Of a stretch of DNA of 64,000 nucleotides, positions 44,735-52,915 are shown piece after piece (position 1 is the first letter of the stretch; each line of letters begins with the position of its first letter). The notes under the pieces were generated by a model. That model worked only from the letters and a program-made list of their open reading frames with translations. It was not told the origin of the DNA and ran no database searches. Origin of the DNA: Chachezhania sediminis (lineage in GTDB: Bacteria > Pseudomonadota > Alphaproteobacteria > Rhodobacterales > Rhodobacteraceae); assembly GCF_009765275.1 (NCBI RefSeq), contig NZ_VOPH01000002.1, positions 310,001 to 374,000 of the forward strand, in the 5' to 3' direction. The position numbers and the translations under genes are program-made.

Positions 44735-44763
44735 TTGACGCCCCCCGCAACGACGCGTAAATC
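44735..44763 (+). promoter_or_regulatory. Possible promoter of tRNA-Leu
   Basis: TTGACG (44735-44740), 17-base spacer, TAAATC (44758-44763), ending 17 bases before the tRNA 5' end. The -35 is good, the -10 only 3/6 to TATAAT. Confidence 0.45.
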
Positions 44764-44780
44764 CCCGCCTCACACCACCT

Positions 44781-44867
44781 GCCCAGGTGGCGGAATTGGT
44801 AGACGCGCTGGTTTCAGGTACCAGTGGCTTAACGGCCGTGGAGGTTCGAGTCCTCTCCTGGGCACCA
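44781..44867 (+). tRNA. tRNA-Leu (anticodon CAG)
   Basis: 87 bases including an encoded CCA. Acceptor arms GCCCAGG and CCTGGGC pair; D-arm GCGGAATTGGTAGACGC; anticodon loop TTCAGGT with CAG at 44815-44817; a long variable arm (TGGCTTAACGGCCG) and T-loop GGTTCGAGTCC mark a class II tRNA. Closely matches the E. coli tRNA-Leu(CAG) plan. Confidence 0.97.
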
Positions 44868-44907
44868 AGTCTTCTTCGACGTTGTCATTGAAGATCTGGT
44901 TCGGGAC

Positions 44908-44943
44908 GGGCCGGCGGAAACGCCGGCCCTCCCCCGGTTTTTT
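44908..44943 (+). terminator. Intrinsic terminator after tRNA-Leu
   Basis: GGGCCGGCG (44908-44916), GAAA tetraloop, CGCCGGCCC (44921-44929), then a T6 run at 44938-44943. It lies 40 bases past the tRNA. Confidence 0.85.
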
Positions 44944-45960
44944 CTATACAATGCGCCCCCATGTCCCTCTGGATCTCCCTCTCGACAGATGTCTGCGGGC
45001 AGACAGAGACGTGTGCGATCCTTTGACTGGATTGCACTGTTTCCTGGGTCTTGAACTTGGATACCAGTAAACGATCCCGGACCTTGTGAATGACGTGGCC
45101 CGGCATGGGGCAGCCGCTCTCCTTTGGGTGGTTGGGTCCTGACCGGTATTCGGACAGCCCGGAGCACCGGAGAAGGGTCCCGGAAGCTGGCCGCGCGCCT
45201 CTTGCGGGACAGCGCCGGCGGATCGGCGCCGGTCTCCTGTTCGGGACTTGAAAAATGCGGACGGAAACGCCAGCAAGGCGGCGGCGACGCGCGTGCCACG
45301 CGAGGTCCGAGTCGCCAGCCATGTTTCCCGGGACCGTGGAACACGTCCTGGTTGCTGTCAGGAAATGAAATGTCAGGCGCTGCAGTCCGCCAATGCTGCA
45401 AGTGCACAATCGCCTGCACCTTGAGCCTGCCTGGAATCGCCGATATCGAACTTTTTCCTCCGTGCGTGCCGGGGATTCGTCAAAAAATGCGATTATAACA
45501 GGCATATTTGCTCTGATCGCCTGATTGATTCGCTTTGCGGTTCAGATTTTTGCTCAAAAGTTGTGCGAAAGGCGGGAACCCGCTGGTCTACTTATCGGGC
45601 TTTATGAACATTTTCTGAATGTACTCGCCCGCAATTGGTGCATTCCGTCAATTAAGAACAACCTAAGGATTATCTCCAGGCAGGCAGACCCTTGCAGCCA
45701 TGACCAGGAAAGTGATTGATTGACAAGGGTTTGCTTGAAATTTTCGTAGAGTGCCTGACAGTCCGGCGTCGGCGCGGGAAACCGCACAAATTTCTGACAG
45801 GTTCCAAAAGGTTTGCGCAAGGCAGGATCTCCGGCACTTTGCAGGCGCAGCGTCATGCGTTAACAAAGCGTAAATCATGGGTTCCGCCTCGGCTACGTCG
45901 ACAGCAAGGACCGATGAACCTGCTTAAACAGATATTCGAGTGATTTTAGGGATCGTAACA
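44944..45960. other. About 1 kb without a recognisable gene, before the EPS island
   Basis: Open frames here are short, lack ribosome sites and match nothing I know. It contains a perfect 16-bp palindrome TGTCTGCGGGCAGACA (44990-45005) and a CtrA-like TTAA-N7-TAAA (45860-45874). The right half is more AT-rich than the rest of the window. Likely a long leader or promoter region for the ExoY-like gene, or decayed sequence. Confidence 0.5.
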
Positions 45961-46650
45961 ATGTCAGCTGCACATACCGCCGATTTCGACAAGATCTCAA
46001 ACCAAGCTGTCCAGTCCGCAGTTTCTGAAAGTGAACGGGCATTTTACCCGCGGTTTGGTAAACGAGTCATGGACATCGTCTTGGCTCTGGCTCTTCTTCC
46101 TGTTCTTCTCCCGGTCATCCTGGTGCTTTGGGTCCTTGTGCGGCGCGACGGCGGTGCCGGATTCTTCGGCCATCGCCGCATCGGACAAAACGGCCGGGTG
46201 TTCCGTTGCTGGAAAATCCGCACGATGGAAGTCGATGCCGAAACCAAGCTGATCCGTTACCTGGCCGAAAATCCGGATGCAGCGCTGGAATGGGAGCGGG
46301 ACCGCAAGCTTGAAAACGATCCGCGTATCACGAGCGTGGGGCGCTTCCTGCGCAAGACCAGCCTGGACGAGCTGCCCCAGATCTGGAATGTGCTGAAAGG
46401 CGACATGAGCTTTGTCGGCCCGCGTCCGATTGTGCGCTCGGAAATGAACAAGTACGGCGTCTACCGCGATGCCTACAAGACCATGAGACCTGGGATCACC
46501 GGCCTGTGGCAGGTGTCCGGCCGCAACGACATCAGCTATGATGAGCGGGTCGAACTGGACCTGCAGTACATGAAGACAGTGTCTCTGCGGAAGGACTTGG
46601 AACTGGTCGTGAAGACCGGCACCGCCGTCCTGGGCCGTACAGGAAAGTAA
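45961..46650 (+). CDS. ExoY-family undecaprenyl-phosphate sugar phosphotransferase
   Basis: 229 aa. One membrane helix (MDIVLALALLPVLLPVILVL) followed by the catalytic domain: GHRRIGQNGRVFRCWKIRTM, SVGRFLRKTSLDELPQIWNV, GDMSFVGPRP and MRPGITGLWQVSGRNDISYD are the full set of bacterial sugar-transferase motifs. It would load the first sugar onto undecaprenyl phosphate to start an exopolysaccharide. ATG 45961 has AGGG upstream; a GTG at 45940 would add 7 residues. A hairpin terminator follows. Confidence 0.93.
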   Translation: MSAAHTADFDKISNQAVQSAVSESERAFYPRFGKRVMDIVLALALLPVLLPVILVLWVLVRRDGGAGFFGHRRIGQNGRVFRCWKIRTMEVDAETKLIRYLAENPDAALEWERDRKLENDPRITSVGRFLRKTSLDELPQIWNVLKGDMSFVGPRPIVRSEMNKYGVYRDAYKTMRPGITGLWQVSGRNDISYDERVELDLQYMKTVSLRKDLELVVKTGTAVLGRTGK

Positions 46651-46671
46651 GTTTTGCCTCTCGGACATGCG

Positions 46672-46707
46672 AAGGGCCGTGCCGGACAGTTGTCGGCGCG
46701 GCCCTTT
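46672..46707 (+). terminator. Terminator-like hairpin after the ExoY-like gene
   Basis: AAGGGCCG-t-GCCG (46672-46684) pairs with CGGC-g-CGGCCCTT (46694-46706), then a short T run. 21 bases past the stop codon. Confidence 0.65.
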
Positions 46708-46777
46708 CCGTTACGGCGTTGCAGGCACGCTCAGCGGTGCTTCGGTCGGCTCCGCGATGCAATCCGCGACCTGCCGC

Positions 46778-47524
46778 CTAGGCAGTGATGTACTGAACCG
46801 ATCCGTCGCCGACCCAGGCCGCCGACAGACGCCCGGTGGCATAGGCACCTGAATCCGTCGGAATGCAGCCATTTTCCACCTCCAGCGTCTCCTGGATCAC
46901 GTGACCATGCACGACCCAGATGCCGTCGGTGCGCAGCGTTGTGCCGAATTCAGGGTGTCCCCACAGCAGCGTTTCTTCGGGCTGCAGTTGCATTGGTAGT
47001 TCAGGATCCGCCGCTGCATGAACCACCGCAACATTTCCAGTTTGCCAAATCAGGGGAAGGTTGCGAAGCCAGTCCGGGATCTCTCCCATCTGCTCGACAA
47101 GCGCGTCCCGGGCGGCATACCAGTCTTCTTCGGTGGCATCGCTGCCGGTCGGCGGGGCCACCCGGTAGCTGGAACAGGTCTGAAGCCCGCCATGACGCAT
47201 CCACCAGGCGCCATGTTCAGCCGGATCGTCCAGGAACATCAGCAGCATCTCTTCGTGGTTTCCCCGCAGGAACACCGCCGAATCGTCTTCCTTGCTCAGG
47301 GAATGCAGCCGTCTGTGGACCATCGCGCTGTCTTCGCCGCGGTCGGCATAGTCGCCGACGAAGACCTTTCGGCCCGGCAGACCGGACTCTTGGATCCTTT
47401 CCAGCAGTGCGGCCAGCTTGAAGTCGCAGCCATGGATGTCTCCAATGGCAAAAAACGGCTCACCTGGGTTGATTGGAGCGTCGAATGTGGGCTTGTTGCC
47501 ACGCCGGCCGAAAAGAAATCGCAT
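46778..47524 (-). CDS. Calcineurin-like metallophosphoesterase
   Basis: 248 aa. Metal-binding motifs AIGDIHGCDFKL, VGDYADRGEDS, FLRGNHEEML, VVHAAADP and WVVHGHVIQE form a complete Ser/Thr phosphatase-type active site similar to bacterial PrpA/ApaH-like enzymes. The target is unknown. It is on the opposite strand inside the polysaccharide island, divergent from the YjbH gene (133-base gap). Confidence 0.9.
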   Translation of the reverse strand: MRFLFGRRGNKPTFDAPINPGEPFFAIGDIHGCDFKLAALLERIQESGLPGRKVFVGDYADRGEDSAMVHRRLHSLSKEDDSAVFLRGNHEEMLLMFLDDPAEHGAWWMRHGGLQTCSSYRVAPPTGSDATEEDWYAARDALVEQMGEIPDWLRNLPLIWQTGNVAVVHAAADPELPMQLQPEETLLWGHPEFGTTLRTDGIWVVHGHVIQETLEVENGCIPTDSGAYATGRLSAAWVGDGSVQYITA

Positions 47525-47657
47525 GAGCAGGAAATAGAAGGTTTGACTGGCATTTCCAAGACAGCAAAACCGGAGTCTGAAAAACGACGACGCCTATGCC
47601 GCAGTTCTTCCACTGCCAGGGAAACGCTATACAGGCCTACGGGCCGCTTGCGGCAGG

Positions 47658-49835
47658 GTGCCAGACATTCGGGGGAATGAATTGCAAGCCAATCGACGAC
47701 ATCGGCTGAGGACGTGCGCCGTGATGGCGGCAGTCGCGATGTCATCGGCCTTGCCGGACACCGGTGCCGCGGACCCCGTCACCTGGGCACGGCCGACGCT
47801 TAGCTTCATGGGCGTTCCGGGCGTGATCGACATGCCGTCGGCGCACCAGATGGAAGAAGGCGACCTTAGCTTCGCGTTCAACTCCATCGGCAGCGACATC
47901 CAGCGGATCACCCTGGCGTTCCAGTTCACGCCGCGGTTCTCGGGCGTGTTCCGCTATGGTCGGATCTATAACTTCTTCGATAACGATGCCGGCTTCTATG
48001 ACCGCAGCTTCGACTTGCGCTACATGCTGGCGGAAGAGGGCCAGTTTGCACCGGCCGTCACCGTAGGGCTGCAGGATATCGGCGGCACGGGTATCTATGC
48101 CTCGGAATACCTGGTCGCGGCCAAGACCTTCGGCCGGTTGCGCGCAACCGCGGGGATGGGCTGGGGTCGTCTGGGGTCCTACGACGGGTTCTCCAACCCG
48201 CTCGGAGTTTTCGGAAACTACTTCAAGACACGCCCTGGCCAAACCGGCGGCATCAACCAGACCGGCCGTCTGGACGCCGGCAGTTGGTTCCGTGGTGACG
48301 CGGCCGTGTTCGGTGGCCTTGAGTACCGTTACTCAAACAAGCTGAGCTTCTCGGCCGAATACTCGTCTGACGCATATAGCCAGGAGCAGTCGCGGATCGA
48401 TTTCAAGCACCGGTCGCCGCTCAACTTCGCGGTTAACTACAGGCTGAGCGACGATTTCGACGTCCGCGCGGCCTATCTTTACGGCAGCGAAGTCGGAATC
48501 CAGCTGAGTTATGTCTTCAATGCCAAGCGGCCGCTGAAATACGAAGGCGGACTGGACAATGCGCCGGTTCCGGTGCGGGTCCGGCCGGCCGGATCTGCCC
48601 GGGATCTGGGCTGGACGTTGCAGCCCGAGGCCCGTTCTACCTATGAAAAGGCGATCGACGCTGCACTGACCGCCGAAGGCTTTACCTTCGAGGCCCTGAA
48701 GCTGGAGCCGCACGTTGCCTATCTGCGTTTCCGCATGGGCTCGACCTTCTATACCGCACAGGCGGTCGGACGGATCTCCCGGATCATGACCCAGGTCCTG
48801 CCGGATTCGATCGACAAGTTCGTCATCGTGCCGGTCTCTTTCTGGGGCCAGCCTGCCTCGCAGGTGGTGATCAACCGCAGCGACATAGAAGAGCTGGAGT
48901 TCGCACCGGACGGCGCGTGGGAAACCTTTGCCCGGGCCCAGATCAGGGACATCTTCCAATCGGATGTCGACCTGCAGTTCCCGACCAACACCTTCCCAAG
49001 CTTCGACTGGGGCGTGTCCCCTTACCTGTCGATGGCCTTCTTCGACCCCGACAATCCGCTCAGGGTCGACTTCGGGATCCAGGCCAGTGCGCGCTATGAA
49101 CCCTCGGAAGGCGTTGTCCTGTTCGGCCAGCTTCAGGCCAAGCTGCTGGGCAACCAGAGCGACCTGCCGCCCTCGAACTCGGAAATCCAGCACGTCCGGT
49201 CCGACTACAATCTCTATGCCCAGCAGGGCGAGGTCGCGATGACCGAGCTGACTGCGGCCAAGTACTTCCGACCGGGTGAAAACATCTATGGCCGCGTGAC
49301 CGGCGGCTATCTGGAACCGATGTATGCCGGTATCTCGGGCGAGGTGCTATGGAAGCCCGTGGACAGCCGCGTCGCCTTCGGGGCGGAACTGAACTATGTC
49401 CAGCAGCGGGACTACAACCAGCGCTTCGGCCTTCTGGACTACAAGGTCGCCACCGGGTTCCTGTCGGCCTATCTCGAGGGGACAAAGGGCTTTTATTACG
49501 AACTGGACGTGGGCCGCTATCTGGCGGGGGACTGGGGCGCGACGCTGTCGATCGACCGGGTCTTCGACAACGGCATCCGGGTCGGCGCCTTCGCGACGTT
49601 GACGGACGTACCTTTCGACCAGTTCGGCGAAGGCTCGTTCGACAAGGGCATCGTCGTGGATATTCCCTTTGCCACGATTTTCGGCCGGTCCAGCGACCAG
49701 ACACTGAACCGTACCATTCGCCCGGTTCTGCGGGACGGCGGTGCGCAGCTGGATGTGTCCGGGCGCCTCTTCGAGTCGGTCCGCAAATTCCACCAGCCTG
49801 GACTTGAACGCGATTGGGGGCGGTTCTGGAGATGA
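47658..49835 (+). CDS. yjbH: YjbH-family outer-membrane beta-barrel protein
   Basis: 725 aa. LSFMGVPGVIDMPSAHQMEEG and DLSFAFNSIGSDIQRITLAF, then repeated amphipathic strands ending in aromatic residues and a C-terminal ...GRFWR, fit the YjbH/GfcD exopolysaccharide family. Signal region RTCAVMAAVAMSSALPDTGA. The GTG start at 47658 is uncertain; ATG 47724 just before the hydrophobic run is an alternative. ATGA overlap with the next gene mirrors the yjbEFGH operon of E. coli. Confidence 0.88.
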   Translation: MPDIRGNELQANRRHRLRTCAVMAAVAMSSALPDTGAADPVTWARPTLSFMGVPGVIDMPSAHQMEEGDLSFAFNSIGSDIQRITLAFQFTPRFSGVFRYGRIYNFFDNDAGFYDRSFDLRYMLAEEGQFAPAVTVGLQDIGGTGIYASEYLVAAKTFGRLRATAGMGWGRLGSYDGFSNPLGVFGNYFKTRPGQTGGINQTGRLDAGSWFRGDAAVFGGLEYRYSNKLSFSAEYSSDAYSQEQSRIDFKHRSPLNFAVNYRLSDDFDVRAAYLYGSEVGIQLSYVFNAKRPLKYEGGLDNAPVPVRVRPAGSARDLGWTLQPEARSTYEKAIDAALTAEGFTFEALKLEPHVAYLRFRMGSTFYTAQAVGRISRIMTQVLPDSIDKFVIVPVSFWGQPASQVVINRSDIEELEFAPDGAWETFARAQIRDIFQSDVDLQFPTNTFPSFDWGVSPYLSMAFFDPDNPLRVDFGIQASARYEPSEGVVLFGQLQAKLLGNQSDLPPSNSEIQHVRSDYNLYAQQGEVAMTELTAAKYFRPGENIYGRVTGGYLEPMYAGISGEVLWKPVDSRVAFGAELNYVQQRDYNQRFGLLDYKVATGFLSAYLEGTKGFYYELDVGRYLAGDWGATLSIDRVFDNGIRVGAFATLTDVPFDQFGEGSFDKGIVVDIPFATIFGRSSDQTLNRTIRPVLRDGGAQLDVSGRLFESVRKFHQPGLERDWGRFWR

Positions 49836-50497
49836 TACGCGCAGGTATCCGGAGCATAATCATTGCGGCCAGCCTTGCCGCGGCGCTGGCGGGGTGCGAC
49901 GTAATCGAGGGCGACGGCATTGTCGGGCAGACGCTGACAAGCTATCGCGCCTCGCGCCAGAACAAGGGCCTGGATCTTCGCAAGTCGATCACGCCAGCAG
50001 CGGTCGAGGCGACGGGCGAGCCGGTGATCTTTGTCGAGGTGCCCAACCGCGAAGCCCAGGCCTTCCTGGGGCTTCGGGGGCGGAACGGCCCGAACGATAC
50101 CTGGCTGACCAACGACAATATCTCGATCAGCTACAATGACGGCGTCATCGTCGCGACGCGGGGGCTGGGCTCGGATGTGATGACCGTCGACGTGTCCGAG
50201 GTTCTGCCGGCCATCCGGGGACGGCGATCCGAGGCGATGCGCGTCAACCGCTATCTGAACGGCGAAGGGCACATCGTGCCCGAGGTCTATTTCTGCGACT
50301 ATGCCCGGACGCCTGGTGTCGTGGCCGACACTGCGCTGGGGCCCAGGTCCTCGACCAAGATTGTCGAAGTCTGCCAGGGCCGGGAAAGAACCTTCGAGAA
50401 TATCTACTGGTACGCACCGGGCGGCAAGCCGCTGATGAGCCGGCAATGGATCAGCGAAACGAACCAGTACGCGCTGACCGAATTTCTGAACAACTGA
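49832..50497 (+). CDS. yjbF: YjbF/GfcB-family lipoprotein
   Basis: 221 aa, start at ATG 49832 overlapping the yjbH stop and preceded by GGAG. Lipobox ALAGC near residue 20. The body (GLGSDVMTVDVSEVLPAIRG; YWYAPGGKPLMSRQWIS) matches the YjbF family that works with YjbH in exopolysaccharide secretion. Here the order is H then F, the reverse of E. coli. Confidence 0.87.
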   Translation: MIRAGIRSIIIAASLAAALAGCDVIEGDGIVGQTLTSYRASRQNKGLDLRKSITPAAVEATGEPVIFVEVPNREAQAFLGLRGRNGPNDTWLTNDNISISYNDGVIVATRGLGSDVMTVDVSEVLPAIRGRRSEAMRVNRYLNGEGHIVPEVYFCDYARTPGVVADTALGPRSSTKIVEVCQGRERTFENIYWYAPGGKPLMSRQWISETNQYALTEFLNN

Positions 50498-51063
50498 ACC
50501 TGACAGGCGCAGGCCGGCAGGTGGTGCCGTTAACATTTTTCGAATTTCGGAAACTTCGGATGCCGGCCCGTCCATGCCGACGTCGACGCGCGCCTATCGA
50601 ACCCCTGCCGGCCATGGTGATTCGTCCGATCCGCGGGGTGCGCACCGGTTTCGGGGCATCGATTCGCTGAAATGTCTGCCCGACCGGCCGAAATTGTTGC
50701 TAATGGGATACCATTCCCGAAAGATCGACGGAACTTCGGCCCGTTTCGCTTTCCCTGTATCAATCGGGCCTGCGTGCGGGGGAATCCAGGCGGGAAACAC
50801 GGGATATCGGTCAACTATTGGGCATAGCGGGTCCTGGTGATCGAATCTTGAAGATTTCATGAACAAAGTCGCGCGGATATCCGCGCATGCAAGGCAGTTT
50901 TTCCGGTTTGGCGCCATGCCGTACTTGTCCGTTAAAGCCATTGATAATAAAACGATTTCATAGCCAGATACTATTTTCACACATAGCATGCTGCACGTGC
51001 AAAGGCCTTGCTTGAAGATCGTGGATATATTAACGTTTGGTTAGTTCATTTTGGAGGCTCGAC
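50498..51063. other. 566-base gap upstream of the small Gly-rich protein
   Basis: No gene recognised. It holds a perfect 16-bp palindrome GCGCGGATATCCGCGC (50871-50886), a TGCACGTGCA palindrome (50992-51001) and a CtrA-like TTAA-N7-TTAG (51030-51044) just before the next start. The last 130 bases are markedly AT-rich for this genome, as expected of a strong promoter or leader. Confidence 0.55.
51030..51044 (+). promoter_or_regulatory. Possible CtrA site before the small Gly-rich protein
   Basis: TTAACGTTTGGTTAG fits TTAA-N7-TTAA with one mismatch; ends 20 bases before the ATG. Confidence 0.4.
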
Positions 51064-51270
51064 ATGAAGAAATCCATCATTGCAGGCGTTCTGGCGAGCG
51101 CTCTGGCACTTTCCGGTACCGTTGCTTCGGCTCAGGGCACTGGTGGCGCAACGCTGCTGGGCGGCGGGGCAGGTGGCCTGTCCACCGGCGCGATCGCAGG
51201 CATCATTGCAACCACGATTGTCGTGGGTGTCGCTGTTGGTGACTCGAGCAGCAGCAACAGCACCAACTAA
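51064..51270 (+). CDS. Small secreted Gly/Ser-rich protein, YjbE/GfcA-like
   Basis: 68 aa. MKKSIIAGVLASALALSGTVASA is a clear signal peptide; the mature part is Gly-rich (GGATLLGGGAGGLSTG), then a hydrophobic helix (AIAGIIATTIVVGVAVG) and a Ser/Asn tail. ATG 51064 has TTTGGAGG upstream. Size, composition and place beside YjbF/H genes and an export lipoprotein recall YjbE of the yjbEFGH operon, but the sequence match is only compositional. Followed by a strong terminator, so it can be a separate abundant transcript. Confidence 0.75.
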   Translation: MKKSIIAGVLASALALSGTVASAQGTGGATLLGGGAGGLSTGAIAGIIATTIVVGVAVGDSSSSNSTN

Positions 51271-51300
51271 CTCGGTACGCTGAGACACAATACTGAAGAG

Positions 51301-51329
51301 GGCGGGCCTGCATCAGGTTCGCCTTTTTT
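51301..51329 (+). terminator. Strong intrinsic terminator after the small Gly-rich gene
   Basis: GGCGGGCCTG (51301-51310), CAT loop, CAGGTTCGCC (51314-51323) with two G-U pairs, then T6 (51324-51329). Confidence 0.9.
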
Positions 51330-51417
51330 GTTGCGGCGTCTTCCCGGAGCATGGAGGCGCGCATCGAATCCGATTATGGTTTTAGCAAATCGAACGACGG
51401 GAATGCTGAGGCGTGGC

Positions 51418-52791
51418 ATGAAGAAAATGGAACTCCGAGCCTTGCTGGCGTGCGCACTGGTTTTTCTGGGTGGATGTGACATCGTCTATTTCTCGCCCAA
51501 GGTTAACCCGCTTTCGACGAACGGTTCCAAGGTTCGGGTGGTGGCGATGACGCCAGAGAGCGTGATGCTCGCGAACCAGTCCACCTACAGCCCGAAGGAA
51601 CTGCCTTCGGTCTTCTTTGCGACCGCAGGGGGTGCCCAAGCCGCGCGCGCGGCCGAGCGTCTGCCGGACAGCGTGGTGGATGAACGCAACCGGCCGGCCT
51701 TCCTCGCGACCCGTCTCCCGCCGCCGGTAAAACAACACCCCTATACGATCGGCGTCGGCGACGTGCTGGTGTTGGCGACGCCGCAGGGCGGAAACACAGT
51801 GGAACAGCTTACGGGCCTTCTGGCAGCGCAGAATGCCAGGCAGGGCTATACCGTGCAGGACGACGGATCGATCGCGATTCCGAACGTCGGTCGCGTACAG
51901 CTGGCCGGCCTGACACTGGAACAGGCCGAATCCGAGCTTTTCCGACGCCTTGTCGACAATCAGATCGACCCGACGTTCAGCCTGGAAATCTCGGAATTCA
52001 AATCCAAGAAGGCAGCGATCGGTGGCGCCGTGGCCCACCCAACGGTTGCACCGATTACTTTGACGCCGCTTTACCTGGATGCAGCGCTGGCCGCGGCCGG
52101 CGGGATCACTGTGTCCGACCTCGACTATGCATCGATCAGGATCTACAGGGACGGTCAGTTGTACCAGATCCCCCTGAGCGAACTCTATTCGAACAGGGGC
52201 ATGCAGAAGATCCAGCTGATCGACGGGGACAGCGTTTTCGTCGATACCGAGTACGAGCTGGACAAGGCGCAGACCTATTTCGACCAGCAGATCCGCCTGG
52301 CTGTCACACGTCAGAACCTTCGAACCGCGGCCCTCGATGAAATGCGCCATGCGGTCGAGATCGTGCGAAGCAACCAGCAGGATGCCCGGGGCAATTTCGA
52401 AAAGCGCGACAGTTACGGGGCGGTCGACCGCGACTATGTCTACCTGACAGGCGAAGTCGGTAAGCAGTCGCGGTACGCGCTGCCCTTCAACCGCAAGGCC
52501 TTCCTTGCGGATGCCCTGTACGATTCCGGCGACGGCGTTCCGACGCGGACCGCCAACGTCAAGCAGATCTATGTGCTGCGGGGGTCACCGGATCCGCGGG
52601 AATTCGGTGCCGTCACCGCGTGGCAGCTGAACGGGCGGGATGCGTCGAACTTCGTGCTGACCACGCGGTTCGAACTGCGCCCGAATGACGTGATCTTCGT
52701 CGCCGAACAGCCGGTCACGAAGTGGAGCCGCGTGATCACCCAGATCACCCCGTCGCTCATCACCTCGACTGCGGCTGGCGTGGCCGACTGA
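51418..52791 (+). CDS. Wza-like polysaccharide export lipoprotein
   Basis: 457 aa. Lipobox FLGGC near residue 20 (MKKMELRALLACALVFLGGC). HPYTIGVGDVLVLATPQ opens the polysaccharide-export (PES) domain, followed by TVQDDGSIAIPNVGRVQLAGLTLEQAE and at least one SLBB-type region (TLTPLYLDAALAAAGGI; IQLIDGDSVFVD), with a second unit near DRDYVYLTGEVG. Outer-membrane channel component for capsule or EPS. ATG 51418 has GAGG upstream. Terminated by a shared bidirectional hairpin with icd. Confidence 0.9.
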   Translation: MKKMELRALLACALVFLGGCDIVYFSPKVNPLSTNGSKVRVVAMTPESVMLANQSTYSPKELPSVFFATAGGAQAARAAERLPDSVVDERNRPAFLATRLPPPVKQHPYTIGVGDVLVLATPQGGNTVEQLTGLLAAQNARQGYTVQDDGSIAIPNVGRVQLAGLTLEQAESELFRRLVDNQIDPTFSLEISEFKSKKAAIGGAVAHPTVAPITLTPLYLDAALAAAGGITVSDLDYASIRIYRDGQLYQIPLSELYSNRGMQKIQLIDGDSVFVDTEYELDKAQTYFDQQIRLAVTRQNLRTAALDEMRHAVEIVRSNQQDARGNFEKRDSYGAVDRDYVYLTGEVGKQSRYALPFNRKAFLADALYDSGDGVPTRTANVKQIYVLRGSPDPREFGAVTAWQLNGRDASNFVLTTRFELRPNDVIFVAEQPVTKWSRVITQITPSLITSTAAGVAD

Positions 52792-52837
52792 TAGGGGGCT
52801 GTCCTGGCCCCGCGCCGGGACATCGACCGACACGAAA

Positions 52838-52868
52838 AAACCCGCCGCTGGCATCCAGCGGCGGGTTT
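52838..52868. terminator. Bidirectional terminator between the Wza-like gene and icd
   Basis: AAACCCGCCGCTGG (52838-52851), CAT loop, CCAGCGGCGGGTTT (52855-52868), with A-rich and T-rich flanks on either side. Confidence 0.9.
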
Positions 52869-52915
52869 CCTTTTGTCCCGGGGGGGGCGGCGCCCTCAGG
52901 CGCCGATTGTCAGGC

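Noticed and set aside
44829-45419. Minus-strand frame ending ...CPGEDSNLHGR
   Set aside because: That ending is the well-known false translation of a tRNA-Leu gene read backwards; no real protein.
44885-45943. Short open frames between tRNA-Leu and the ExoY-like gene
   Set aside because: No ribosome sites, no domains, atypical composition. Left as non-coding with the option of an sRNA or leader.
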